Assembly (NCBI GenBank): GCA_019312685.1
Contig: JAFDCR010000254.1
Coordinates: 1-12,565 of the forward strand
Direction: 5' to 3'
DNA length: 12,565 nucleotides
From: Deltaproteobacteria bacterium
GTDB taxonomy: Bacteria; Desulfobacterota; Desulfobulbia; Desulfobulbales; BM004
Shown here piece after piece: positions 7,150 to 12,565 of the stretch. Made by a program: the position numbers and the translations under genes. Position 1 is the first letter of the stretch. Every line of letters starts with the position of its first letter. The notes under the pieces are model-generated. The model had not been told where the DNA came from. It saw nothing but the letters and a program-made list of their open reading frames with translations, and made no database searches.

Positions 7150-7163
7150 TTTAAATATTTAAA
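7150..7163. promoter_or_regulatory. Perfect 14-bp AT palindrome in the rpsU leader
   Basis: TTTAAATATTTAAA at 7150-7163 is its own reverse complement. A second short dyad, AAATAT-CA-ATATTT, lies at 7181-7194. Both are within the predicted rpsU leader. They consist only of A and T in the stems, so they may be chance in an AT-rich spacer. Confidence 0.3.
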
Positions 7164-7172
7164 ATAACAAAA

Positions 7173-7226
7173 TTTCCCTTAAATATCAATATTTCAAAAA
7201 CGGAAGTCGGAGATATTAAAGGGAAA
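7173..7226. promoter_or_regulatory. Operator-like 15-bp inverted repeat across the rpsU promoter
   Basis: TTTCCCTTAAATATC (7173-7187) and GATATTAAAGGGAAA (7212-7226) are reverse complements at 14 of 15 positions, separated by 24 bp. The right arm contains the predicted -10 box of rpsU (7213-7218). Transcription from that promoter would start between the arms near 7206, so the pair cannot form a full hairpin in that RNA. Paired protein-binding sites are the simpler reading. Confidence 0.5.
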
Positions 7227-7241
7227 AGGTCCTTATGTCAA
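7213..7241 (-). promoter_or_regulatory. Sigma70-type promoter of rpsU
   Basis: On the minus strand a perfect -35 TTGACA (7236-7241) is separated by 17 bp from TAATAT (7213-7218), which matches the -10 consensus at 4 of 6 positions. The predicted start is near 7206. The spacer 7118-7352 otherwise holds AT-rich dyads and, at 7242-7352, nothing I can assign. No clear rho-independent terminator for the upstream flavoprotein gene is visible, only a weak AGCAG/CTGCT hairpin near 7260-7273. Confidence 0.6.
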
Positions 7242-7352
7242 TGGCTTTTTATTCAGACAGCAGCAGGCTGCTTACAGGTATTCTCTCTGCATCTCACACT
7301 GCATAGCGCTGACGCTGTTCTGCGACAGGTCTAAATTATGATTGTCCCCCGG

Positions 7353-8738
7353 TTATGTAAATATCTTTCCAGGATTCAGAATATTGTTTGGATCAAAAAG
7401 TAATTTGATTTTACCCATAAGAGCAAGAGAAGTCTCATCAAGTTCCAAAGATAGAAAAGGTGCCTTGGTTATACCAACACCGTGCTCTCCAGAAAGGGTT
7501 CCGTTTAAGGTCATTACATGGTTGAAAAGTTTTTTTTGGGCTTCCCGGCCTTTATCATTTTCGTCCCGGTTATCCTTGTCAACCATTATATTGACATGGA
7601 TGTTGCCGTCACCTGCATGCCCGAAAGTGAGGATCACAATACCAAGCTCCTGAGACAGTTTTTCAGTAAAATCAACCAACAGTGGGATCTTTGACCTGGG
7701 GACAACTACATCCTCTGATATTTTATGGGGGCGAAGTTTAAAAGTTGCCGGTGATATCGACTTTCTGGCCTTCCAGAGATTTTCGACCTCACTCTCATTT
7801 TTTGCCTGTTTTACCTCTAGGATTGAAGGATACTTTTTCCTGTCAGCCAACAATTCTAAAAGTTTTTCTCCCTGTTCCGCAGTTGACTTATCGTCACCGT
7901 CAACCTCTATCAGGAGCAGGGCCCTGGTTCTTTGCGGCAAATCAAGGGGCAGATAGTCATTAACAACACTCAAAGCTGTTCCGTCCATATATTCAAGGGT
8001 CTTGGGTATAATTCCGCTCTTGAGAATCTCTGAAACCAGAACCGTTGCCTGATGTAGGTTTTCAGTCAGCACCAGAAAAGTTTTTTTATGGCTTGGCAAC
8101 GCTATCAATCTGACCACAATTTTACTTATGATGCCTAAAGTACCTTCTGAACCGATAAAAAGCCGGGTTAAATCATACCCCACGACCCCTTTTGCTGTTC
8201 TTACTCCTGTATGCATAAGGCTGCCGTCGGGTAAAATCACCTCCAGACCGAGGACATAATCCCTGGTTACACCGTACTTTACCGCACTCGGCCCGCCTGA
8301 ACATTCAGCCACATTGCCGCCCATGGTACAGAAATCACTGCTCGCAGGGTCCGGAGGATAATAAAGCCCTTCTTTTCTGACAGCAGCTTGGAATTGACCT
8401 GTAATCAAACCGGGCTCAACAACAGCGACCTGGTTCTCAGTATCTATCTCAAGAATCTTATTCAGCCGGCTTGTAGCAAGCACCAGTCCACCCCGGACCG
8501 GAAGAGAGCCGCCGGTCATACCTGTTCCCGCACCTCGGGGTATTACCGGGAAAAGCTCCTGGTTGGCAAGCTCCATGATAAAGCAGATCTCGGCTGCAGA
8601 ACCGGGAAATGCAACAGCATCGGGCATGAATTCCATGCCGGTACCATCATATGAATAACACATGAGATCCTCTCCGGCTGTTGCAAGATGCTTTGCCCCG
8701 ACAATTGCCTCTATCTTTTTTATAGTATTTTTATCCAT
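7353..8738 (-). CDS. glcD: FAD-binding oxidase of the GlcD / D-lactate dehydrogenase family
   Basis: The flavoprotein probably oxidises a 2-hydroxy acid such as D-lactate or glycolate, passing electrons to a membrane or iron-sulfur partner. I chose ATG 8738 (461 residues); an upstream TTG at 8783 would add 15 residues with no family match. The N-terminal FAD-binding domain (~35-215) shows PRGAGTGMTGGSLPVRGG, YPPDPAS, GGNVAECSGGPSAVKYG and GYDLTRLFIGSEGTLG. The C-terminal oxidase domain shows FGHAGDGNIHVN, SGEHGVG and the closing NPGKIF. No C-terminal iron-sulfur (CCG) domain is fused, and no glcE, glcF, lactate permease or LUD-type subunit is adjacent, so it is an orphan and the substrate cannot be fixed. 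It is divergent from ddl, with its promoter directly in front. Confidence 0.88.
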   Translation of the reverse strand: MDKNTIKKIEAIVGAKHLATAGEDLMCYSYDGTGMEFMPDAVAFPGSAAEICFIMELANQELFPVIPRGAGTGMTGGSLPVRGGLVLATSRLNKILEIDTENQVAVVEPGLITGQFQAAVRKEGLYYPPDPASSDFCTMGGNVAECSGGPSAVKYGVTRDYVLGLEVILPDGSLMHTGVRTAKGVVGYDLTRLFIGSEGTLGIISKIVVRLIALPSHKKTFLVLTENLHQATVLVSEILKSGIIPKTLEYMDGTALSVVNDYLPLDLPQRTRALLLIEVDGDDKSTAEQGEKLLELLADRKKYPSILEVKQAKNESEVENLWKARKSISPATFKLRPHKISEDVVVPRSKIPLLVDFTEKLSQELGIVILTFGHAGDGNIHVNIMVDKDNRDENDKGREAQKKLFNHVMTLNGTLSGEHGVGITKAPFLSLELDETSLALMGKIKLLFDPNNILNPGKIFT

Positions 8739-8747
8739 ATACTCTGT

Positions 8748-8776
8748 GTTATGAAAGAATACGGTATAAATGTCAA
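8748..8776 (-). promoter_or_regulatory. Candidate promoter of the glcD-like gene
   Basis: On the minus strand TTGACA (8771-8776) and CATAAC (8748-8753, 4 of 6) are 17 bp apart. The start would fall near 8741, only ~3 nt before ATG 8738, implying a leaderless or nearly leaderless message. The -35 is perfect; the -10 is only fair. Confidence 0.42.
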
Positions 8777-8790
8777 CGGGCAATTCTCAA

Positions 8791-8819
8791 TTGAAAAGTA
8801 AAGTTGAAGCAGTTATTCT
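8791..8819 (+). promoter_or_regulatory. Candidate promoter of ddl
   Basis: TTGAAA (8791-8796) and TATTCT (8814-8819) are separated by 17 bp. The -35 matches at 5 of 6 positions and the -10 at 4 of 6. The start near 8826 gives a ~30-nt leader. Its -35 box lies only 14 bp from the -35 box of the divergent glcD-like promoter. Confidence 0.5.
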
Positions 8820-8855
8820 CCAAACAACAACCATTCAACTCAACAGGTGTTTTCC

Positions 8856-9782
8856 ATGAAAAAAATACGACTTGCGCTGCTGGCCGGTGGAAGATCAGGG
8901 GAAAGAGAAGTTTCTCTCAAGGGAGCGGAAGAGGTTGTTAAGGCCCTCGATCCCCAAAAATATGAAGTCAGACGCTATGATCCTGCAACAGACCTTGGAT
9001 TACTGGCAGCGGAGGCCGATAACCTTGATGCGGCCTTTATCCTCCTGCACGGCCCCTTTGGTGAAGATGGGACGGTCCAGGGCTTTCTCGATCTTCTGGA
9101 TCTCCCGTACCAGGGATCAGGCGTTCTGGGAAGCGCCATAGCAATGGACAAAAACCTGGCCAAGATCCTTTACAGGAACAATGGTCTGAAAATCCCGGAA
9201 TGGTATATGGCCGATACTGATGATATTGACAATCCAAGTAAAATACTGGGGAAACTCGGCTTACCCCTGGTTATTAAACCGGTTACCCAGGGTTCGAGCC
9301 TCGGCATGACCATTGCCCATTCCGAAGATGAAATCGCAGAAGGTTTGCGGAAAGCCTTTGCAATCGACAACCGGGTAATGGTCGAGGAGTTTATTGAAGG
9401 CCGCGAAATAACCGGCGGAGTACTGGGTAACAATGAATTGATCCCTCTTCCTTTGGTTGAGATCATTCCGGGAGAACAATATAAGTTCTTTGATTATGAG
9501 GCCAAGTACCAGCCCGGGGCCTCAACTGAAATCTGCCCGGCGGAACTTGATGAGCCATTAACAATCAGGGCACAGCAATATGCCCTGACCGCACATCGGG
9601 CCCTGCACCTCAGGGGATACAGCCGTACAGACATGATTGTGTCCGGTGATGATATTTACGTGCTGGAAACAAATACCATCCCCGGTATGACCCCGACAAG
9701 CCTGCTGCCGCAGGCTGCTGCCGCTGCCGGGCTTGATTTTGCAGCACTGCTTGACCGGCTCATCGAACTTGCTCTTGAGTAA
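8856..9782 (+). CDS. ddl: D-alanine--D-alanine ligase
   Basis: The ATP-grasp enzyme joins two D-alanines to make the dipeptide end of the peptidoglycan precursor. I chose ATG 8856 (308 residues, close to E. coli DdlB at 306), with AGG at 8845-8847 as ribosome binding site; the in-frame GTG at 8847 overlaps that AGG. Key residues are visible: Glu16 in GREREVSL-like GEREVSL, LLHGPFGEDG (63-72), QGSSLGM (145-151), EEF (177-179), Arg257 and Asp259 in SRTDM, and ETNTIPGMTPTSLLP (271-285). Tyr218 in the omega loop (YEAKY) corresponds to the Tyr associated with D-Ala-D-Ala and not D-Ala-D-Lac formation. No mur or fts genes adjoin it, unlike the usual dcw-cluster ddlB, so it is a stand-alone copy. 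Confidence 0.95.
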   Translation: MKKIRLALLAGGRSGEREVSLKGAEEVVKALDPQKYEVRRYDPATDLGLLAAEADNLDAAFILLHGPFGEDGTVQGFLDLLDLPYQGSGVLGSAIAMDKNLAKILYRNNGLKIPEWYMADTDDIDNPSKILGKLGLPLVIKPVTQGSSLGMTIAHSEDEIAEGLRKAFAIDNRVMVEEFIEGREITGGVLGNNELIPLPLVEIIPGEQYKFFDYEAKYQPGASTEICPAELDEPLTIRAQQYALTAHRALHLRGYSRTDMIVSGDDIYVLETNTIPGMTPTSLLPQAAAAAGLDFAALLDRLIELALE

Positions 9783-9931
9783 AGGCCAATATATAACAAT
9801 ATTTACAATGAGGGTTTAATTAATACAAAAATTAGCTCATTCATGAAAAACCGAATGTGCTATTTAGAAAAAAAATATTTCCAGATAATTTGCTGCAAAA
9901 GACAAACTTTTCTGTTATCAGTTTTAAAAGA

Positions 9932-9962
9932 TTGAAATCGTAGAGTATCGACACTTTATATC
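9932..9962 (+). promoter_or_regulatory. Weak candidate promoter of the PAS-GGDEF gene
   Basis: TTGAAA (9932-9937) precedes TATATC (9957-9962) with a long 19-bp spacer. The 204-bp spacer 9783-9986 is AT-rich. I saw no clear terminator for ddl and no other structured element in it. Confidence 0.3.
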
Positions 9963-9986
9963 AATTGATTTCTACAGGTAAACTGC

Positions 9987-10931
9987 ATGGATACATTGGA
10001 AAAGTTAAAAGCGCTGGAACAGGACCTTTTTCTCAAAGAGTTACTGCTTGAATCTATAGCCCAGTCATTCCAGGATCCGGTTTTTATCATTGACAGTTAT
10101 GGCAAATTCGTCGATATCGTGGGCGGTAAGGAACGGTCGGCATATCACGGGGGCAAATTTCTCATTGATAAATATCTGCAGGATGTTCTGCCTGCCGAGA
10201 TTGCAGATGCATTCATGCTGGCAATAAATGCAGCAATAGAGAAAAACTCATTACAGACAGTTGAATACCAGCTTGGCTCGGAAGACATTGCCGGAGCTCC
10301 TGCTGATAACCCTAAAGGCAGGCAATGGTATGAAACACGGGTATATCCTCTTAAAGCTCAGGATAACGATATAGAATCAGTAATTTTCTTCCCGATAAAT
10401 ATCACCCTTAGAAAAAAAATGGCGGAAGAGATAGTTGAGCTTTCCGAGACGGACCAGCTCACCAAGGTATTAAACAGAAGGTACTTCATGAAAGTGCTTG
10501 AGAATGAGTTCGCCATTGCCAAAAGATACAACAACACACTTTCAGTCCTCCATATCGCTATTGACAAACTCCAAGATATAAATGACGAATTCGGTGAGGT
10601 CGGAGGAGATGCTGTATTGAAAAGATTTGCAATTCTATGCAAGTCAACCTTGCGTGACTCCGACCTGTTTGCCAGATTCGGAGGTGCAGGTTTCATTGCC
10701 ATGCTACCCAATACACCCAGCCTGGGGGCGGCAATTATTGGTGAACGCATAAGGGCTATCTCGGAAAATCTTCAAGTGGAATTTGAGGATCAGACCATCC
10801 AATTCGCAATCAGCATGGGCATAAGCCAGACCAATGAGTCCGACAAGAACTTCAATGCCGTCTTAACCAGGGCTGACTCCGCTCTCTATCAGGCTAAAAC
10901 AAAAGGACGAAACAGAATAGAGATCAATTAG
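9987..10931 (+). CDS. PAS domain - degenerate GGDEF protein, predicted c-di-GMP receptor
   Basis: The 314-residue protein is soluble, with no membrane segment. A short helix (~1-25) leads into a PAS domain (~20-142, closing WYETRVYPL...INITLRKK), then a GGDEF domain (~155-312) opening with DQLTKVLNRRYF. Aligned without gaps to PleD from the first metal Asp to the GGDEF motif, position 327 is Ala191 (AIDKL in place of DID), and the signature GG[DE]EF is GGAGF (232-236), so the metal ligand Glu370 is Ala234 and the next Glu is Gly235. Guanine-contacting Asn199 and Asp208 are kept, as is the inhibitory-site RxxD (Arg223-Asp226, RDSD). I infer no cyclase activity but possible GTP or c-di-GMP binding. 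The PAS ligand is unknown. ATG 9987 has an AGG 8 nt upstream. The stop lies 4 bp from that of serS, in convergent orientation. Confidence 0.9.
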   Translation: MDTLEKLKALEQDLFLKELLLESIAQSFQDPVFIIDSYGKFVDIVGGKERSAYHGGKFLIDKYLQDVLPAEIADAFMLAINAAIEKNSLQTVEYQLGSEDIAGAPADNPKGRQWYETRVYPLKAQDNDIESVIFFPINITLRKKMAEEIVELSETDQLTKVLNRRYFMKVLENEFAIAKRYNNTLSVLHIAIDKLQDINDEFGEVGGDAVLKRFAILCKSTLRDSDLFARFGGAGFIAMLPNTPSLGAAIIGERIRAISENLQVEFEDQTIQFAISMGISQTNESDKNFNAVLTRADSALYQAKTKGRNRIEIN

Positions 10932-10935
10932 GCCC

Positions 10936-12201
10936 TTAGAACCTCTTTTCGAAATAAGGCTCCAATACTTCAGGAAGGTATACTGAACCGTCATCGCGCT
11001 GAAAGTTTTCCAGAATGGCGGCAAGGGTACGGCCGACTGCAAGGCCGCTGCCGTTCAATGTATGCACCAGGGCGCTTTTCCTGCTGTCCTTCGGTCTGTA
11101 GCGCACTCCGCCCCGCCTGGCCTGAAAATCGCCGAAATTACTGCAGGATGAAATTTCCCGGTACTTGTTCTGGGCCGGCATCCAGACTTCTATGTCATAG
11201 GTTTTCACTGCAGAGAAACCAAGGTCACCACTGCACAAGGTGACAACCCTGTAAGGCAGTTTAAGCAACTGCAGCACTTCCTCGGCATCGGCCAGCAAAG
11301 ATTCCAGCTCATCATTGGAGTCCTCGGGACGGGTGAATTTTACAAGCTCCACCTTATTAAACTGATGCTGCCGGATAAGCCCCCTGGTATCCTTACCGTA
11401 TGAACCGGCCTCTGACCGGAAACAGGGAGTATACGAACAGTATTTGATCGGCAGCTCTTTCTCCGCCAGGGTTTCATCCCGATGGATATTTGTAACCGGC
11501 ACCTCTGCCGTAGGGACAAGATACAAATCCCAGTCCTTTATTCTGAAAAGATCCTCCTCAAACTTTGGGAGCTGTCCGGTTGCGGTCATTGAAGCTGTAT
11601 TGACCATAAAAGGCGGCAGCACCTCTACATAGCCGTGTTTCTGGGTATGGAGATCAAGCATGAAGTTAATCAGGGCCCTCTCCAGTCTTGAACCGAATCC
11701 CTTGAGGAGGGAAAAGCGTGCGCCTGATAATTTTGCCGCCCTTTCAAAATCAAGGATATCCAGGCCCTCGCCAATATCCCAGTGTGGTTTGGGGTCAAAA
11801 GTAAATTCAGTTATTTTTCCCCATCGTCGGATTTCAACATTTTCGCTGTCATCAATACCCTGAGGCACAGAGTCATCGCACAGGTTGGGAATCCCCATGA
11901 CGATATCCTGCAGATTTTTCTCTACTGTTACAACCTGCTTCTCAAGTTCTTTTATACGGTCACCAGCCAGACGCATTTCCCGGATCAGGGGCTCCGCATC
12001 TTCACTCCGCTTTTTGAGTTCGGCAATTTCAGCAGAAACCGTCTTGCGCTTGTTACGCAGGCTTTCAAGTTCTGCAAGCAGGTCGCGTCTTTCCTGATCT
12101 ACGGCCGCAAAATCCTCAATCCTGGAATCCCTGATACCACGGTGTTCCGTCTTCTCTTTAACCAGTTCCAGATTCTCTCTGATAAAACGAAGTTCAAGCA
12201 T
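10936..12201 (-). CDS. serS: Serine--tRNA ligase
   Basis: This class II synthetase charges tRNA-Ser and also supplies Ser-tRNA-Sec where selenocysteine is used. The 421 residues are full length. The N-terminal tRNA-binding arm is a long antiparallel coiled coil (~27-105, rich in K/E heptads). The catalytic core shows the TAE serine-site motif (231-233), motif 2 around CFRSEAGSYGKDTRGLIRQH (260-279; Arg262), the FNKVELVKF strand and motif 3 LNGSGLAVGRTLAAILENF (Arg391). The start at 12201 follows the usual MLELRFIREN opening. The ribosome binding site is weak (AAGGG about 12 nt upstream). A TTGACA promoter is present upstream, and the gene is divergent from tatC. Its 3' end nearly abuts the PAS-GGDEF gene, with no terminator between. 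Confidence 0.97.
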   Translation of the reverse strand: MLELRFIRENLELVKEKTEHRGIRDSRIEDFAAVDQERRDLLAELESLRNKRKTVSAEIAELKKRSEDAEPLIREMRLAGDRIKELEKQVVTVEKNLQDIVMGIPNLCDDSVPQGIDDSENVEIRRWGKITEFTFDPKPHWDIGEGLDILDFERAAKLSGARFSLLKGFGSRLERALINFMLDLHTQKHGYVEVLPPFMVNTASMTATGQLPKFEEDLFRIKDWDLYLVPTAEVPVTNIHRDETLAEKELPIKYCSYTPCFRSEAGSYGKDTRGLIRQHQFNKVELVKFTRPEDSNDELESLLADAEEVLQLLKLPYRVVTLCSGDLGFSAVKTYDIEVWMPAQNKYREISSCSNFGDFQARRGGVRYRPKDSRKSALVHTLNGSGLAVGRTLAAILENFQRDDGSVYLPEVLEPYFEKRF

Positions 12202-12258
12202 ATTGGTCAGCCCTTGTCATAAACTTAACGAGCAATTTTATTCGGTTGCAGGCAACTA

Positions 12259-12287
12259 CTTTTAGTTAAACAAACCTGTACTGTCAA
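12259..12287 (-). promoter_or_regulatory. Sigma70-type promoter of serS
   Basis: On the minus strand a perfect TTGACA (12282-12287) is separated by 17 bp from TAAAAG (12259-12264, 4 of 6). The start near 12252 gives a ~50-nt leader. A small dyad GTTGC-AG-GCAAC (12245-12256) lies at the predicted start and could form a 5' cap hairpin. Confidence 0.5.
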
Positions 12288-12312
12288 TTCCTTATTGATA
12301 TATTATTAAATT

Positions 12313-12358
12313 TTGTTAATGAATCCGAATTGATCGTCAATGAAGACTCAATTAACAA
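12313..12358. promoter_or_regulatory. Nested dyad upstream of the probable tatC
   Basis: TTGTTAAT (12313-12320) and ATTAACAA (12351-12358) are exact reverse complements. Almost concentric with them is ATTGA-TCG-TCAAT (12329-12341). It sits in the 231-bp divergent spacer between serS and tatC, ~75 bp before the tatC start. The rest of the spacer is AT-rich with nothing else recognised; no good tatC promoter was found. Confidence 0.35.
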
Positions 12359-12432
12359 GCACAATGATGTATTTTCTGGTACAAAGACTGGCTTGAAATG
12401 ATTTAATAGAACAACTGCCGGATTAAACAATC

Positions 12433-12565
12433 GTGAATATAAACAATAATCTCATCGTATTCCTGTCAGAGCTGCGGAAATCCATCCGACTTCTCGGCTT
12501 GAGCATAATTTTAGTCACTATAGGGATATATTTCATTTCCCCCATCGTTCTGCAGCTTCTCCAGG
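12433..12565 (+). CDS. tatC: Probable Sec-independent translocase subunit TatC (partial, 5' end only)
   Basis: The frame starts at GTG 12433; a TAA lies three codons upstream and no ATG occurs in the visible part. Forty-four residues are seen. The FLSELRKSIRLLG segment matches the conserved cytoplasmic N-terminus of TatC (typically FxxHLxELRxR), followed by a hydrophobic stretch (LSIILVTIGIYFISPIVL) that would be the first transmembrane helix and the SPI turn. TatC is the polytopic receptor of the twin-arginine export system for folded proteins. The usual HLEEL reads FLSEL here and the match is short, so the call is likely but not certain. The ribosome binding site is weak. tatA/tatB are not upstream and would have to lie beyond the window. 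Confidence 0.68.
   Translation, partial: MNINNNLIVFLSELRKSIRLLGLSIILVTIGIYFISPIVLQLLQ

Noticed and set aside
7242..7352. Small RNA gene or terminator downstream of the glcD-like gene
   Set aside because: Only short stems (AGCAG/CTGCT and AGCGCT) without a T-run; no recognisable RNA family.
10358..10750. 130-codon minus-strand frame opposite the PAS-GGDEF gene
   Set aside because: Shadow of the GGDEF coding frame; low-complexity serine-rich translation.
11782..12222. 146-codon plus-strand frame opposite serS
   Set aside because: Antisense of the serS coiled-coil region; composition mirrors the K/E-rich sense strand and no family is recognised.

Overview
The window is a stretch of ordinary chromosome from a Gram-negative bacterium of moderate GC content. 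The best guess at lineage is Desulfobacterota (the former Deltaproteobacteria), possibly near Desulfobulbales. The basis is gene style: a DHH-CBS-CBS-tRNA nucleotidyltransferase fusion, an orphan GlcD-type flavoprotein, a PAS-GGDEF protein and the start of a probable tatC. This is inference from remembered families; no database was searched. There is no rRNA, tRNA, CRISPR array, prophage or complete insertion sequence.

Layout. Positions 1-1273 (minus strand) hold thiE followed by a zinc-ribbon protein of unknown function that runs off the left edge. A 388-bp spacer (1274-1661) carries a degenerate REP-like palindrome, a sigma70-type promoter and an 11-bp perfect dyad ahead of citrate synthase (plus strand). 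Citrate synthase converges, with an 18-bp gap, on the 884-residue DHH-CBS-CBS-nucleotidyltransferase gene (minus). That gene is the last of a probable minus-strand run rpsU, xerD, fusion gene. The spacer between xerD and the fusion gene holds a 144-bp element of inverted arrays of an 8-bp unit, one of which is a G-quadruplex-type tract. Upstream of rpsU lies a consensus promoter whose -10 box sits in one arm of a 15-bp inverted repeat. Next come a GlcD/D-lactate-dehydrogenase-like FAD oxidase (minus) and, divergently, ddl (plus), with back-to-back promoters. A PAS-GGDEF protein (plus) follows and converges, with a 4-bp gap, on serS (minus). A probable tatC start runs off the right edge.

Most genes are housekeeping: thiamine synthesis, TCA entry, tRNA 3'-end maturation, ribosomal protein bS21, chromosome dimer resolution, peptidoglycan precursor synthesis, tRNA-Ser charging and protein export. 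The points that most deserve a second look are: (1) the GGDEF protein, which has lost both metal-binding acidic positions (GGAGF, and Ala at the first Asp) but keeps the RxxD inhibitory site, suggesting a c-di-GMP receptor and not a cyclase; (2) the octamer, G-tract element directly upstream of the nucleotidyltransferase fusion; (3) the inverted repeat over the rpsU promoter; (4) the fusion of a DHH phosphoesterase to a tRNA nucleotidyltransferase.
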